Shown here: positions 25,801 to 37,800 of the stretch, in pieces
Layout of the letters: each line of letters opens with the position of its first letter
Position numbering within the stretch: position 1 is the stretch's first letter
DNA from: Ampullaceana balthica
Lineage: Eukaryota > Mollusca > Gastropoda > Lymnaeidae
Assembly (NCBI GenBank): GCA_944989445.1
Contig: CALYLW010000059.1
Location: 496,001-560,000, forward strand
Direction of reading: 5' to 3'
Length of the DNA stretch: 64,000 bases
Notes under the pieces: model-generated
What the model was told of the DNA's origin: nothing
The model's database searches: none
The model's input: the letters and a program-made list of their open reading frames with translations, nothing else
Program-made: the position numbers and the translations under genes

Positions 25801-28800
25801 TGATTAAAGGAGTTGATTGTATAGCTGATTAAAGACAGTTGTTACCCAGACAACAAGGTGTTAAAGTCTAGTTACTTGACTTGCACTTACTTCTACCAAA
25901 AGTATCCAGCATGGCTGTGCTAACTAACAAGTGGCTAGAACCGCATATTCCAAAACAAGTTATGCAAGAGATGATGGAGATAGCATAAGTAATTGTGGGT
26001 AAAAGAGCAAAAATTATACACTCTTGCTCGTTTAACTAGTGATTCTAATAAAAGAGCAGGACTGCTTTTACGTAACCCATGTCTGCACAATTTTGTTTTG
26101 GACTCACATACAATTCCTGGCCGCCAGATCACGATGGACACACCTCAGCTGGCTAAGGTAGGACATGCCATTCGCAATATCAGCTCCATACTTAATGACG
26201 TCATTCAGGGTTAGGGTCTTGTAAATAGAAAAGAAAACGTTTTTGCATTTGCAACGAAATATAGTTATATTACAAAATAAAAGAGAACATACTATGTAAG
26301 AATAAGAACGCTGTGTGAAAATGATTTTAAAATGCCGCTAAATCAATTTTATTGACCAGCTTTTTACCGGTGTTTATATGAAATTCTAGATGAACAACTA
26401 TAGTTGAATTTTTTCTTCAGGCTTTTCTACTAACTTTTCTACCCCAGGATCACGACGATATCACGAAGATATGTCTGAAGCGGAAAATTATTATTATTTT
26501 TTTTAAGGATTGGCAATGAATATTGAGTAATTTAAGGATATAAAGCTACAGTAAAATCAAATTCAAGAGGAAAAAAATTAAATTGTTGATGAAATACCGT
26601 ATATACTTGCTATAAAGCCGAATTTGTTTTTGGACAAAATCTAGGGGGAAAATTTGGGGCTCGGCTTACGAGCGATTTACACACTTTTTATACTATTCTC
26701 TTTCAAAAGATGGGGGGGGGGTCGGCTTATGAACGAACGGGCTAACGAACAAGTATATACGGTAATTACGACCAAGATGAAATTTGTAGAATTCCGTCCT
26801 AATATAAATTTCTCTGCTAGTAAAATTTCATATGCTGTGCTTCCCTTGCTCTGCTATCAACAGGAAAGTCAGCTCTCCTTTTTAGACGTTACATCAAACA
26901 CTGTACAACACAAGTTTATATTTCACATGATTATAACTTTGAACTCTTAATCATACGAAAATCTAAAAATAATGTTAATGTTACATTCTTCATTACATTT
27001 ATTCCAGTCACTTTAAAGAATGCCATTGTTCTTCGTTTATTATCGTTGTGAGACCTAATGTCATAAAAAAAGCATAGACCTTACAGTGAAAATTTAATTT
27101 GAAAAGAAAACTTAGGAATTTGGGTACTAAAAATATATTGTTGTCCAGAAGACAAAGAGGCGAAGACTCCTTCTTTAGAAGACATAATTATTTAAGGCAT
27201 ACAACGGCTGACATGTTTTTAAGATGTAAGATTGAACAACAGTATTACTATGGTAACAGCTTTCCGATCAATTCATACATGCTTAACGTGTTATCTTTGA
27301 CAAATCTGTTGTGATAACCCAATTGTATGTCTTACGATCACCTCACTACACAGTTCCATAGACTATTTGTTGTCTGAGTTTATCTTTATATTTGGTCAAA
27401 GCTAGAATGTTTTAAAGTTTGGCGAATACCCGCATCATGAGGCTTTCCCCGAAGAGAAGCAGATTGTTCTTGTCCGAAAAACGGACTACTAACACGAAAC
27501 GAGCTCGCTGCCAACATATAAATAACTTTCTTTTTGAAAGTTATAAACTAGCTACAGGAATAGAACGAACATTCTACAATAAAGTAAAGAGCGTACTGAA
27601 ATGCTCGTAAAAATTGTCCTAAAGGAATGTAAGAAACTTGGTACATGTAATTAAAGAAAATGCTACCAGCATGTATAGGACTAGCCACCTGAATGTAAAT
27701 AACTCTACATTTTTCATAGGTGAAAAATATTTGAAATTGGCATTAAGAGTGATGCTTGGATTTATGTCAAGTAATAAGTAGATGAAAAATTCACAACTTC
27801 TTACATTTAATGTTTTGCAGTTTCAGTTTTTTTTAATATTAGGAACAAAACGCACTAGGTTATTTATAAAGCTTTCGAGAGACATTTAATGGGTAATAGA
27901 TTATTAAGCAACTTTATAATATACTAGAAATGTACCCGCGCATTTGAAGCGGCAGTGTACTGCCCTATAAGGTTGAATACGTAGTTGAAAATAAGCTAAT
28001 AACTATATGTTAAGTATATATGTGTATGCGACGATTTAAGTTCGGCCTTCTTGTTATCATATAACTAAATGTTGCGCTTACTCACGGAATGCAACTTTCA
28101 GTAGGTCAGAAATATACTTATGAAAAATGTAATTCTCTAATTCTGAGAAAATTTTACCCAATAATAAATGAAGATTTGAAACGTAACAAACGATTTGAAA
28201 AGGGCATTAATTTAATTTAAAATCCTGCAAACAAACATTTCTTATTGCTATAGATTCAACGTATAAAGAGATTACATTCGGAATGAAACTCATGTAGTTT
28301 TTAGTACGCTGATAGAACTTAAAGGAAGAAGGTAAAATGAATCAATAAAAAACCAAATTAAAATACATCAAACCTATTTTTATAATTTTTTCACTTTTGT
28401 CCCTTTCATCAAAACGGTCCCATTTAGCGATGGATGCCAAAATGTTATATGTTACTGTTTCACCAAAGCCTTCAATTCTTTGTTGATTTCCGTTTTCAGA
28501 TAAGACATTATATTTTGTAAATTATATAATTAAGCCCACTTTTTCTCTTTCCAGACTCCCTTTCTTCCCTGTTTTTTTCCTGGAAATTAGATAATTTATT
28601 TGCCAACTATATTTAGTATTGATCCATTCGCTTAAAAACGTATGTGAAACGAAAATATAAATCTTTTGAAAAAAAAATATTTTGGAATCCTGGAAAGAAA
28701 TGAGTGGACATATTCAATTCCCGTTGAGGTAAAAAATTCAAATTAGTTATCAGGTTCATGTTAACTTAAGTTTAGTATAGATATATCCATTGATCCAGTA

Positions 28801-31800
28801 GTATACTGTAATAATTTAGCTGATATAAGAAAAGGCAATTTTTACTCAACATTACTTTTAGATCAGAGTTCAGTCGTGCTTAATTTATTTTAGTATGAGT
28901 CCGAAAATTTACAGACTTTTATGCAAATGGGAAGTTGGACCATTAGTGAGAGGGTGCTTAAGTTTTTATTAGTATATAAAAGGCGCACTAAATGAAGTTA
29001 ATCAAGAGAAATAAAAAAAAATATTAAGACAGTCTCTCATTCTTTATAAACTTTAAACACACTTTTTTATAGTGGATATATTTTTATAATTTTATTCATA
29101 TACTAGGTTGTGCTGCGGCGCCGTGGCGCCTGCGGCGCCCCCATTTTTTAAGGGCGCCAACGGCGCCCACCTTTTTTAAAAGCCCACTAACTTGTCCTTG
29201 TACTTGTATAATAAATACGTAATATTAAATTTTCTTAAATGTACACAAAGTGTTTTATAATTCTTTTTAATTAAAAAAAAATTTATGTCAAAAGCCAAAG
29301 TAACTTATCCTTGTATGATAAATACGAAATATTCCTGAAATGTACATATAGTCTGTATATAATGTATTGTAATTTTGTGTGTTTGTTGTGATATGAAAGT
29401 TAATTTAATACTTATAAGTATGTTATTTCTTTCAGTAAAGCGCTGTGAGCCCAGTTCCTTACTGGGATACAGCGCTATATAAATAATCAATTTATTATTA
29501 TTATTATTATTATATAATATAGGTTGTGCTGCGGCGCCCACTTTTATTTATTTGGTAAAAATCCCAAGTAACTTATCCTTGTATGATAAATACAAAATAT
29601 TCCTGAAAATTAAACAAAGCATTTATATAATAATTTTTACAGTGCTAATCACCACACGATTTTTAAACTAATTTTAGGAAGCAGCGCACCAAATTACTGC
29701 ACCAAAAAATAACTATTTGAGTCAATCAGCACTTCTTACAACGCAAAATTTAAAAAAAAGCACAGTGATGTCCCTCAGCGTTAGGCGGCAGTGAAAAATG
29801 AGCGTAAATATAATATATATATATATAATATATATCAGAAGTTTTAAAAATTATTATAAGAAAAAAAAACATTCAACTTCTAATGTTCATTACTAATGAG
29901 TTGATTTCACTTAGAGAATTGGTTTTCTCATGAAACACACTTACAATTTTAAGGGTACTAAATAAAGTTAACCGCCAGTTGTTGTTTTTTAAATTGACAA
30001 CTGCCGTCACGTAAAAAACGTATTTTATTTATGACCCCACATCGTTAAACTATTCAAAGTAATGAAATATTTGTAACAGCAGGTATAAGTTAAGGAACTA
30101 CGCTCCCACCTTCTCTCTAAAAGGCAATAGCTGCTTACACTAAAGAGCTAATAAAATAAATTATAAATGTTGTAAATGTAATGAAGTTTCCAAAATAATT
30201 TAAAGAAACTAACTCAATCTTATTTTTAAAACTTGCAATAAAATTTGCGCACCATTTTTAGTCAATGAAAGTTAATTTAAAGGCGGGCGCTTAAAATGAA
30301 GTCTTGTAGTGAAGTACTGCTCCAAAAATAAATTGTACACTTTTTGATAGTCTTTATTAATTAGTGTTTTAATATGGAAATGATATACAATTCTTTTATA
30401 TATTTGTCTCCATGATATACGATTTAAATTTACGGCCTTTATGTAATAGTTATAATTTTAAAAAGGAATTCAATTATGTTTTGGATCATGTTTCCCGATG
30501 GGACATCATAGTTTGTAAATTATATTTCAAACACCAGATTTAATTTCTGAAAAATAAATTAATTATTTACGAAATTGAAAAAAAAAGATGATATGTTTGA
30601 CTAAACATCTATTTTACACGCTTTTATTTAACTCACACTGTTTGTATGTAGTATGTTGTATCCGTCAAATCTTGTAACGTAAAATTAAACCACTTCTGAT
30701 GGTCCTAGAGATCTCAAAATTTTACCACAGATAGATCTTGGATGACAATACATTGTATCAAAATTTCAGATCCATCCATTGTAACGTAATTAAATAAATG
30801 CATTTTTTAGTTTATCTTTATATATAATCTGTATCCGTGCTATTCTTGACTTTCACGTGAATGTCACCGGAGTTCACCACCAGCCATCGGTGACCAAATT
30901 CCAGGTGTTTAACAGCTCAGTAATACGAAACTAAATCTAAATTGACATGATAATACAAGAGGAACAACCGGAATTTGTGTAGCCTAGTTGGCCGAATTGT
31001 TAACGTAATGATTAATATTCTATCTTTTTACCACTATCACATTTAAGTTATAGACAACGAAATTTGACTAATTAAATTGAATTGATTATGTCGAAAAATT
31101 GATTTTAAAAATTTTGATACTTAAAAAGTAGATAATAAAATATTTTAAAAATCTTTTTTTAAAAAGCACACGCTTTTATTTACACATAGAAAGTGCACTA
31201 AAAAGGAGAAAATAAAATTTTTCTATGATAACAGGTGAAATGACTGAATCTATCCACTGCACATAAAATTCCCTCACATAATTAGTATTTGTTTAAATTA
31301 AAATTTGAGTAATTAGAAACAACATAATAAAACTCTTAATTTAAAAATAAATACCTTGCATCGTGTGACAAATGTAATGAAATAGTGTTAACCCATCTAT
31401 AATATAAATAATTTGTATAAAAGGCCACTGCTTTGTACCGCGAGGCGAAACCAAATATGAATGTTATTATAATAAAATTACACGGCTCAATTTAAGATGC
31501 GTACACAAAAATGTGCGCACCGTAATTTAAACAATAAAAGATTTTTGAAAGCGCACAGCTCAAAATAAAGTATTGAAAAAATAACGCACCAAAATGAACT
31601 CGTTTTGAATGTCCGCATGAAGCTGTTCAATATCGAAATGAGAATTTATTGTGTCTTTATTTGGCTCTACATTTTCTGATTATGGGCCCCCTTACCCTAA
31701 GGGTGGTCACCTGGGGTTGAAACATAGCCTATGACCTGTCTCGGGTCAAATGAGGGTCCCATGCAAAATTTCAGCATCCTGGGTCCAACGGTGTGGAATT

Positions 31801-34800
31801 CCATTGGTAACAAACAAACAAACAAACAAACAAACAAACTTTCTTCTTTATATATTAGATAAAACAATTCTTCGTTTATATTAATAAATATGGATCGATC
31901 AGAGATCTAGAGCCAAAAAAGTGAAATTTTAATAAATGGAGCAAGGTTAAGGGATTGTAATATTTTTATTAGACAGTAGAGTTTAATACTATTATAACCT
32001 ATTTTCATACCACTGACGTCTCACGCACATAGGTCAAGAGGTCACGGTTCGCCATAAAAGGAAGTATGACGTATGGCACTCCTGGTTCTTTCTCTGCCAG
32101 ACCAACCAGACCGAGTACTTGTGGGTGATGAAATTCTCTCATGATTACAGCTTCTTTCACCAGTCCGAGTAAGTCGATGTTATGGGATGTGGGATCTTAA
32201 TGAAAATTATTTTGATTTACGCATTTTAAAGTAATGATAAATATTTCCATATTATTTATAAACTAGGTTGTGCTGGGGCGCCGTGGCGCCTGCGGCGCCT
32301 ACTTTTTTTTAGGGTTCCTACGGCGCCCACCTTTTTCAAAAGCCCAACTAACTTGTCCTTGTATGATAAATACGTAATATTAAACTTCCTGAAATGTACA
32401 CAAAGTATTTTATAATAATGGTTGTAGGGCGCCTATGGCGCACACTTTTTTTTTGTTTTCAAAAGCCCAAGTAACTTATCCTTGCATGATAACTACGAAA
32501 TATTCCTGAAATGTACACAAGTACTTTATAATTAACAATCCTCAAATCCTCTTTTTACATCGTACCCTTTCCAAAATTAAAATATGAGCTAAAACAATGA
32601 CGTCATATAATTTTTCTTACGGCGAGAATCTTTAATTTATAATCATTTTGCGTACCTCTCGATGCACACTTTGAATAATTTTAAAATATAAGCTCAAACA
32701 ATGACGTCATAGCGTTCCACATCCAATTTTCCAGTGAGCCATCCAGTGAGTGACTTGGACTATTATTATACAGTATTTATGTTTGCTATACTTTTTTAGA
32801 AAAGAGTGGCCACCAATTTAAAAAATTGTGAAGCTTTTTCTTTCAAAACGTTATTGTCTCCCAACACAATCCCAACCAAGAAAAGACCACGATTATTGCG
32901 TCCACACATACATTCTTGCAGCATGAGTAAGTTGTATATTCTATCTTATATTATCAGTTACAGACGCTCCTTCTATACAGAATATTGTTGCTTCCTACGC
33001 TTATCTATGGTTTGAGTCTAGTCCTGCATTTTTATTTAAATGTTGATAAAGTGTTGGTTTTCCTTGTTTCTTCAGGCAACCCATGCCACGCCCGAATTCC
33101 GGACGGAAAGAAACAAAACTTGTATGTGTTTGTTCTTGCATACGGAATACGAAAGGTGTTTTTATCCTTATGTCTATCTGAGGGTTGTATTAAGTTATCT
33201 TTGTGTTTTATTTCAAAATTAGAATTAATTGCTTTATTTATTAGTACTACTTTATTCTTGGTACTTCAATCCTCTGGTGTTTCAAGGTTTAATAATTTAA
33301 GTATAGGGCTGTCAACGATTAATTTAAATTTAATCGTTAACTTTTGAAAAATTAATCATTAATTTCGATTTAAGCCAAAAATTGGATTTTATGGTGTCAT
33401 AAGTAACATTTATTAAAATACTTGTCGAAAATCGAAATAACACTGGAATGTTTTCTTTATATGACATCTTTTAACCAACAACGCAATCAGGCTAGTGCAT
33501 TAACATTATTTGGTTCAAGTGATGACAATATAACTAGCCGAACTGAACAATCGTTCACCTAGCTTAAGATTGTCTCAGCTGAAGTTTCTGATACTGTGGT
33601 GGATTTTTGGTATGCAGGTGATATGTAAGAAGTGTTAGAACCATGGTAGCAATGTTACCTTTTAAACGCCACGCAGAAGTTTAGAATCACCGCGCAGCAA
33701 ATTTTGTAAAATATTGCACAAACAATGGACTATGTGCAACTTTGCACAAGAGTTGTTTTTTTTAACTTTTCACTTGGACCAACGAAGCTTAGACTTAGAG
33801 AGAACATTGCATGGTAGTCAAGCGATTTTTCTCAATGGACACAATAACGTTTATCAACATTTTGAACATTCAAGTCAGTCAATAGTTTAAAAACCAAAAT
33901 GTTCGTGTAATCGTCCGGAAATTAGTTTATATTTATAGGCCGAAATATTTTACTTTTTGACTTCCAGTACATTTATAAGTGGTGAGTCGATTAATCGTTT
34001 AAAAAAATTAATCGTTAAAAATTTTTAACGATTAATCGAGAAATTAATCGTTAATTTCCGCAGTCCTAAATTTAATGGTGTTCTTCTTGTAGTTTTTAAT
34101 ATTCTCCAGTAATGAATCTGGCAGCTCTTTTTTGAATGTGTTCTAGTTTATCAATGTTTTCTTTGGTTGATGGGTCCCATACAGAAGATGTATATTCTAG
34201 TACAGGTCTCACCAAATTGAGGTAGCATTTTGGTTTGATATTTGTATTACATCTGTAAAAGTTTCTTTTTATAAAGCCTAAGGTTTTGTTTGAGTTTTAA
34301 TAACGTCATTGACATGGGGATTCCATGATAGTTTTTCATTTATTATGACTCCTAAGTATTTTGCATCTTTTGTCTGGGTCAGTTCTTTTCCATGAATAAA
34401 ATAGTTTGAATTTGTTTCTTTTTCTTTGTTACTCTTAACAGTTGACACTTTTCTATATATACACGTATAAATTAAATAGAAAAAAAAATTATTTTGCTAA
34501 TTTACGAAATTTGAAATAAACATTTTACCTCTGAGAGTTTTAATGGCTACCTCTTGAGGCGGTTGACCAGATTCTGTCATCAAGAGACCTTCGTACACCA
34601 AACAGAAACTACCTGCGACGATGACAGGTATTTAATTTATATTAATTTTATGAATTTCAATTCAGTACGACTCCAACATTTTAAAATTTATAACATGTAT
34701 CATGTATCTATTTAACTTTTTAAAAACAAGTTTGGTTTAAACGGGACCGAATATACAGGTGAAAGCGGAATATTTTAGACTCTTCCAAATTGTATTCCGA

Positions 34801-37800
34801 CTTTATTATCGATGCGAAATACAAAGCTGTACGGACATAATCCAATCATTAAAAATAATTAAGTTCACTTTATTCCGCTACTGTTATTCCATCGTTATTC
34901 TAAATTTTACTCCTTCAAATAATATGCCTTAACTTTGAAAAACTATACAATTTTTTAAAGACTTACCAGTTCCTATAGTTCTGCCGATTATAATTTGATC
35001 TAAACTGATGACAAGATTGTCCAAAGCTGAAGTCTCATTCATCTCTAGCATAGACTCTAGAATCTGTTTAATGTTTGGTTTTGTCATTACGTCCATACCT
35101 TAAAAAAATATAAGAAAAACTTGGAACATTAAAGAAACACTATTAGATCCTAAAATAATATTTACGAGATCTCAGCTAAGACGCACAGAGCTAACTCAGC
35201 ACACTTAGTATTTGAAATAAACATGTCTATTTATATAGATAATAAAGCACAGTGTGTGTTTGTATGTATGTTTGTATCTTTGTATCAACATTTTGTTTCA
35301 AAATCACGATATCGCAACCTAATTTGACATGATCGTTCGTTATATCCTGCTGATAGATTTAGGAACTCTTTTCTAATTATCACTATAGCTCGAAATTCGT
35401 AAATTTAACAATCGTAAAGTGTAGAGGTGAGAATTCTTTTATAAAAAAAATCATTTTTACATTGAATAACTTATACTGTTATAGAAAATGAGGTTTTTTT
35501 TAAATTTCTCTAGTATTTTTTTTAAAACGTCTGAATTTTTTTACAGTTGCACATTCATTGGCAGCCAAAGATTTAAGGAAGTACTCTCCTGCTGTGAAGT
35601 GTAGAAGCATCATATTTACTTTTGCAAAAAAAAATTTTTAAAAATTAATCTTCAGGTGTTTTAAAGAGGACGAAAAATGTTTACATTTTTTGAACGAAGT
35701 GATTATTCGGAGATATCTCCGTATAACGATGGGCATTATAGACAGATATTTCCCATGATTCTTAGCGTCATACGCACATTTTTTTGGCTGGTCATGTGAC
35801 TTCTTGCCAATTTGATATAAGATTTTTAAAAATTCACACTGTTCATGAGCTTCTGTGGTCTCACGGTTAGGACATTGGATTCTTGAACTCTTAATGGAGG
35901 TTCGAGTTTCGTTTGAGTCTTTTTTTTTAAGGTTGTAGTTTCAGTTTTAGGGTCTGGGTTAGGTTTAGTGGTCTATTTTTTAAATTAAAATAGAAAAAGA
36001 TTTTCGTTAGAGTCTTATTTTTTTTAAGGTTGTAGTTTTAGGGTCTGGGTTAGGTTTAGTTGTCTAATTTTTAAAATTAAAAAAGAAAAAACAACAAATA
36101 TAGCAACCAAAAATACGATTTATCGAGCGCACCGTTCTCTTTGCTTTTACAAAATTAATTTTAAAATCATAAATCTTTTTGAAATAAATTTTAAGCTATG
36201 ATAGGTACATATAATTAATATATATTAAATTAGAACGGAAATTTTGTTAGTTTTTTAAAAAAGAAATCTCCGTATAACGCCGGGAGTTATTGGGAGAAAT
36301 CTCCGTATAGCGCCTGGCGTTATTCGGAGATATCTCCGTATAACGCCTCCCTTATTTGAAACAAATAATTAAATACATAGCGATGTTTGGAAAATTACAT
36401 GGTTCACTAGCTGCCTCCCTCTCTGGAAAATTACATGGTTCACTAGCTGCCTCCCTCTTTTTTATCTTTGAAACTTTGAAGATCAGCGTCGCCGTGGCGG
36501 CCACCAACATGACGATGACCAGTCCGACCACGCCCACCCCGATGTACAAATTTTGAACATTTATGAAGCACTGTCAGATCCCATGAAAATATTTATGAGT
36601 TCTCAGAGCTCACTCGTCATTATTGATGTTTAAAACAAACATGGCTATCTGTCTGTATAAATAAAGCTAAGTGTGTGTATGTTTTTATCTTTGTATCAAT
36701 ACTTTTATTTTTACAAAACCAAACGATGGATCGTGACCTAATTTGACATGATCGTTCGTTATATCCTACTGATTTCGAACATTTTTTGTAATTATCCCTT
36801 TAGCCCGAAAATCGTTTATTTTAAAATAGTAAAATGTAGAGACAAGGAAAAAACACAATAGATATAATTTTCATATTTAGTAAGTTAGAAGGATATTAAA
36901 AAAGAATAATTTTTGGTGCAGTATTATTTTTAAAAAGCTATTATTTTTAACGTTTCGCATTCACTGGCAGCCAAACATTTAAGGACGTACTCTACATCTG
37001 CAAAGCGTGGCGGCACCATACTCAATTTTGCAAGATTTTAAAAAAATGCATCAAAGTGTTAATGAGGACGAAGATTTTTACACTATATGAAATATATAAT
37101 TATATACATAATGATTTCTGGAAAATTACCTGATTCATTAGATACATCAGTTCTATTTCCCTTTGATATTTTGAAAATCAGCGCCACCGTGGTAAATAAC
37201 AACACAATGAAGACCAGCCCCACCGCTCCCGCCCCGATGTACATCTTGAGTCTGCTCGAGGCGACATTCTCTGGGATAGCAAGGGACACCCGGACACTTC
37301 CCAGTTCCCTTCTATAGTTTCCTATCTCCACCAGCACGACATGGTGGAAGTTCTCATGCTGGTCTGTCAGTTGCCTGGATGTGGACGTGGTGGAGTCCGG
37401 AGGAGGCGGGCTGGTGGAGGTAGTGGTTTTCGACGATGTGGAGGTTTTCCTTTTAGAATTCATCCCAGTTGTGTCGTTGATGATGGCACTGGACTGCACA
37501 GCCCCTGGTTTCACCGTCGTGAACAATGCGGTGGTAATTTCCGTTTTAACCTCTGAAGGTAAATTCGTCTTGTTTCTGATCATATTGATAAATTCTACTG
37601 CGTTGCACACCAAGTGGTCAGAAGAAACCACTATAACTGGACACGGGACATCACCGACCAGCACTTTCATTTCATATTTTTCCATCCACGTGGGTAAGTA
37701 CCTTCCCTGGTAATTGATTTTTAAAACAATAGTGTATTATTTTCCTTTTTAACAAACAAAAAATTTAGAAATTTGAACATTTCAAAGAGGAATGAAACGA

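Larger units (their letters stand above)
35127..37240. repeat. Tandem duplication covering TM exon and adjacent intron
   Basis: Bases from about 35,127 match those from about 36,555 in the same order: a cactgtcagatcc-like start, a shared stretch atgatcgttcgttatatcct (35,329 and 36,749), a ggcagccaaa block (35,561 and 36,966), and then the two TM-coding segments. The first copy also carries an insertion of about 0.65 kb (35,690-36,350). Confidence 0.75.

Noticed and set aside
15541..25834. CRISPR array
   Set aside because: Units are contiguous with no unique spacers, no cas genes, and the host is a eukaryote.
32985..33347. 120-codon plus-strand frame
   Set aside because: No domain, low-complexity hydrophobic content, overlaps a SINE fragment and a TIR element.
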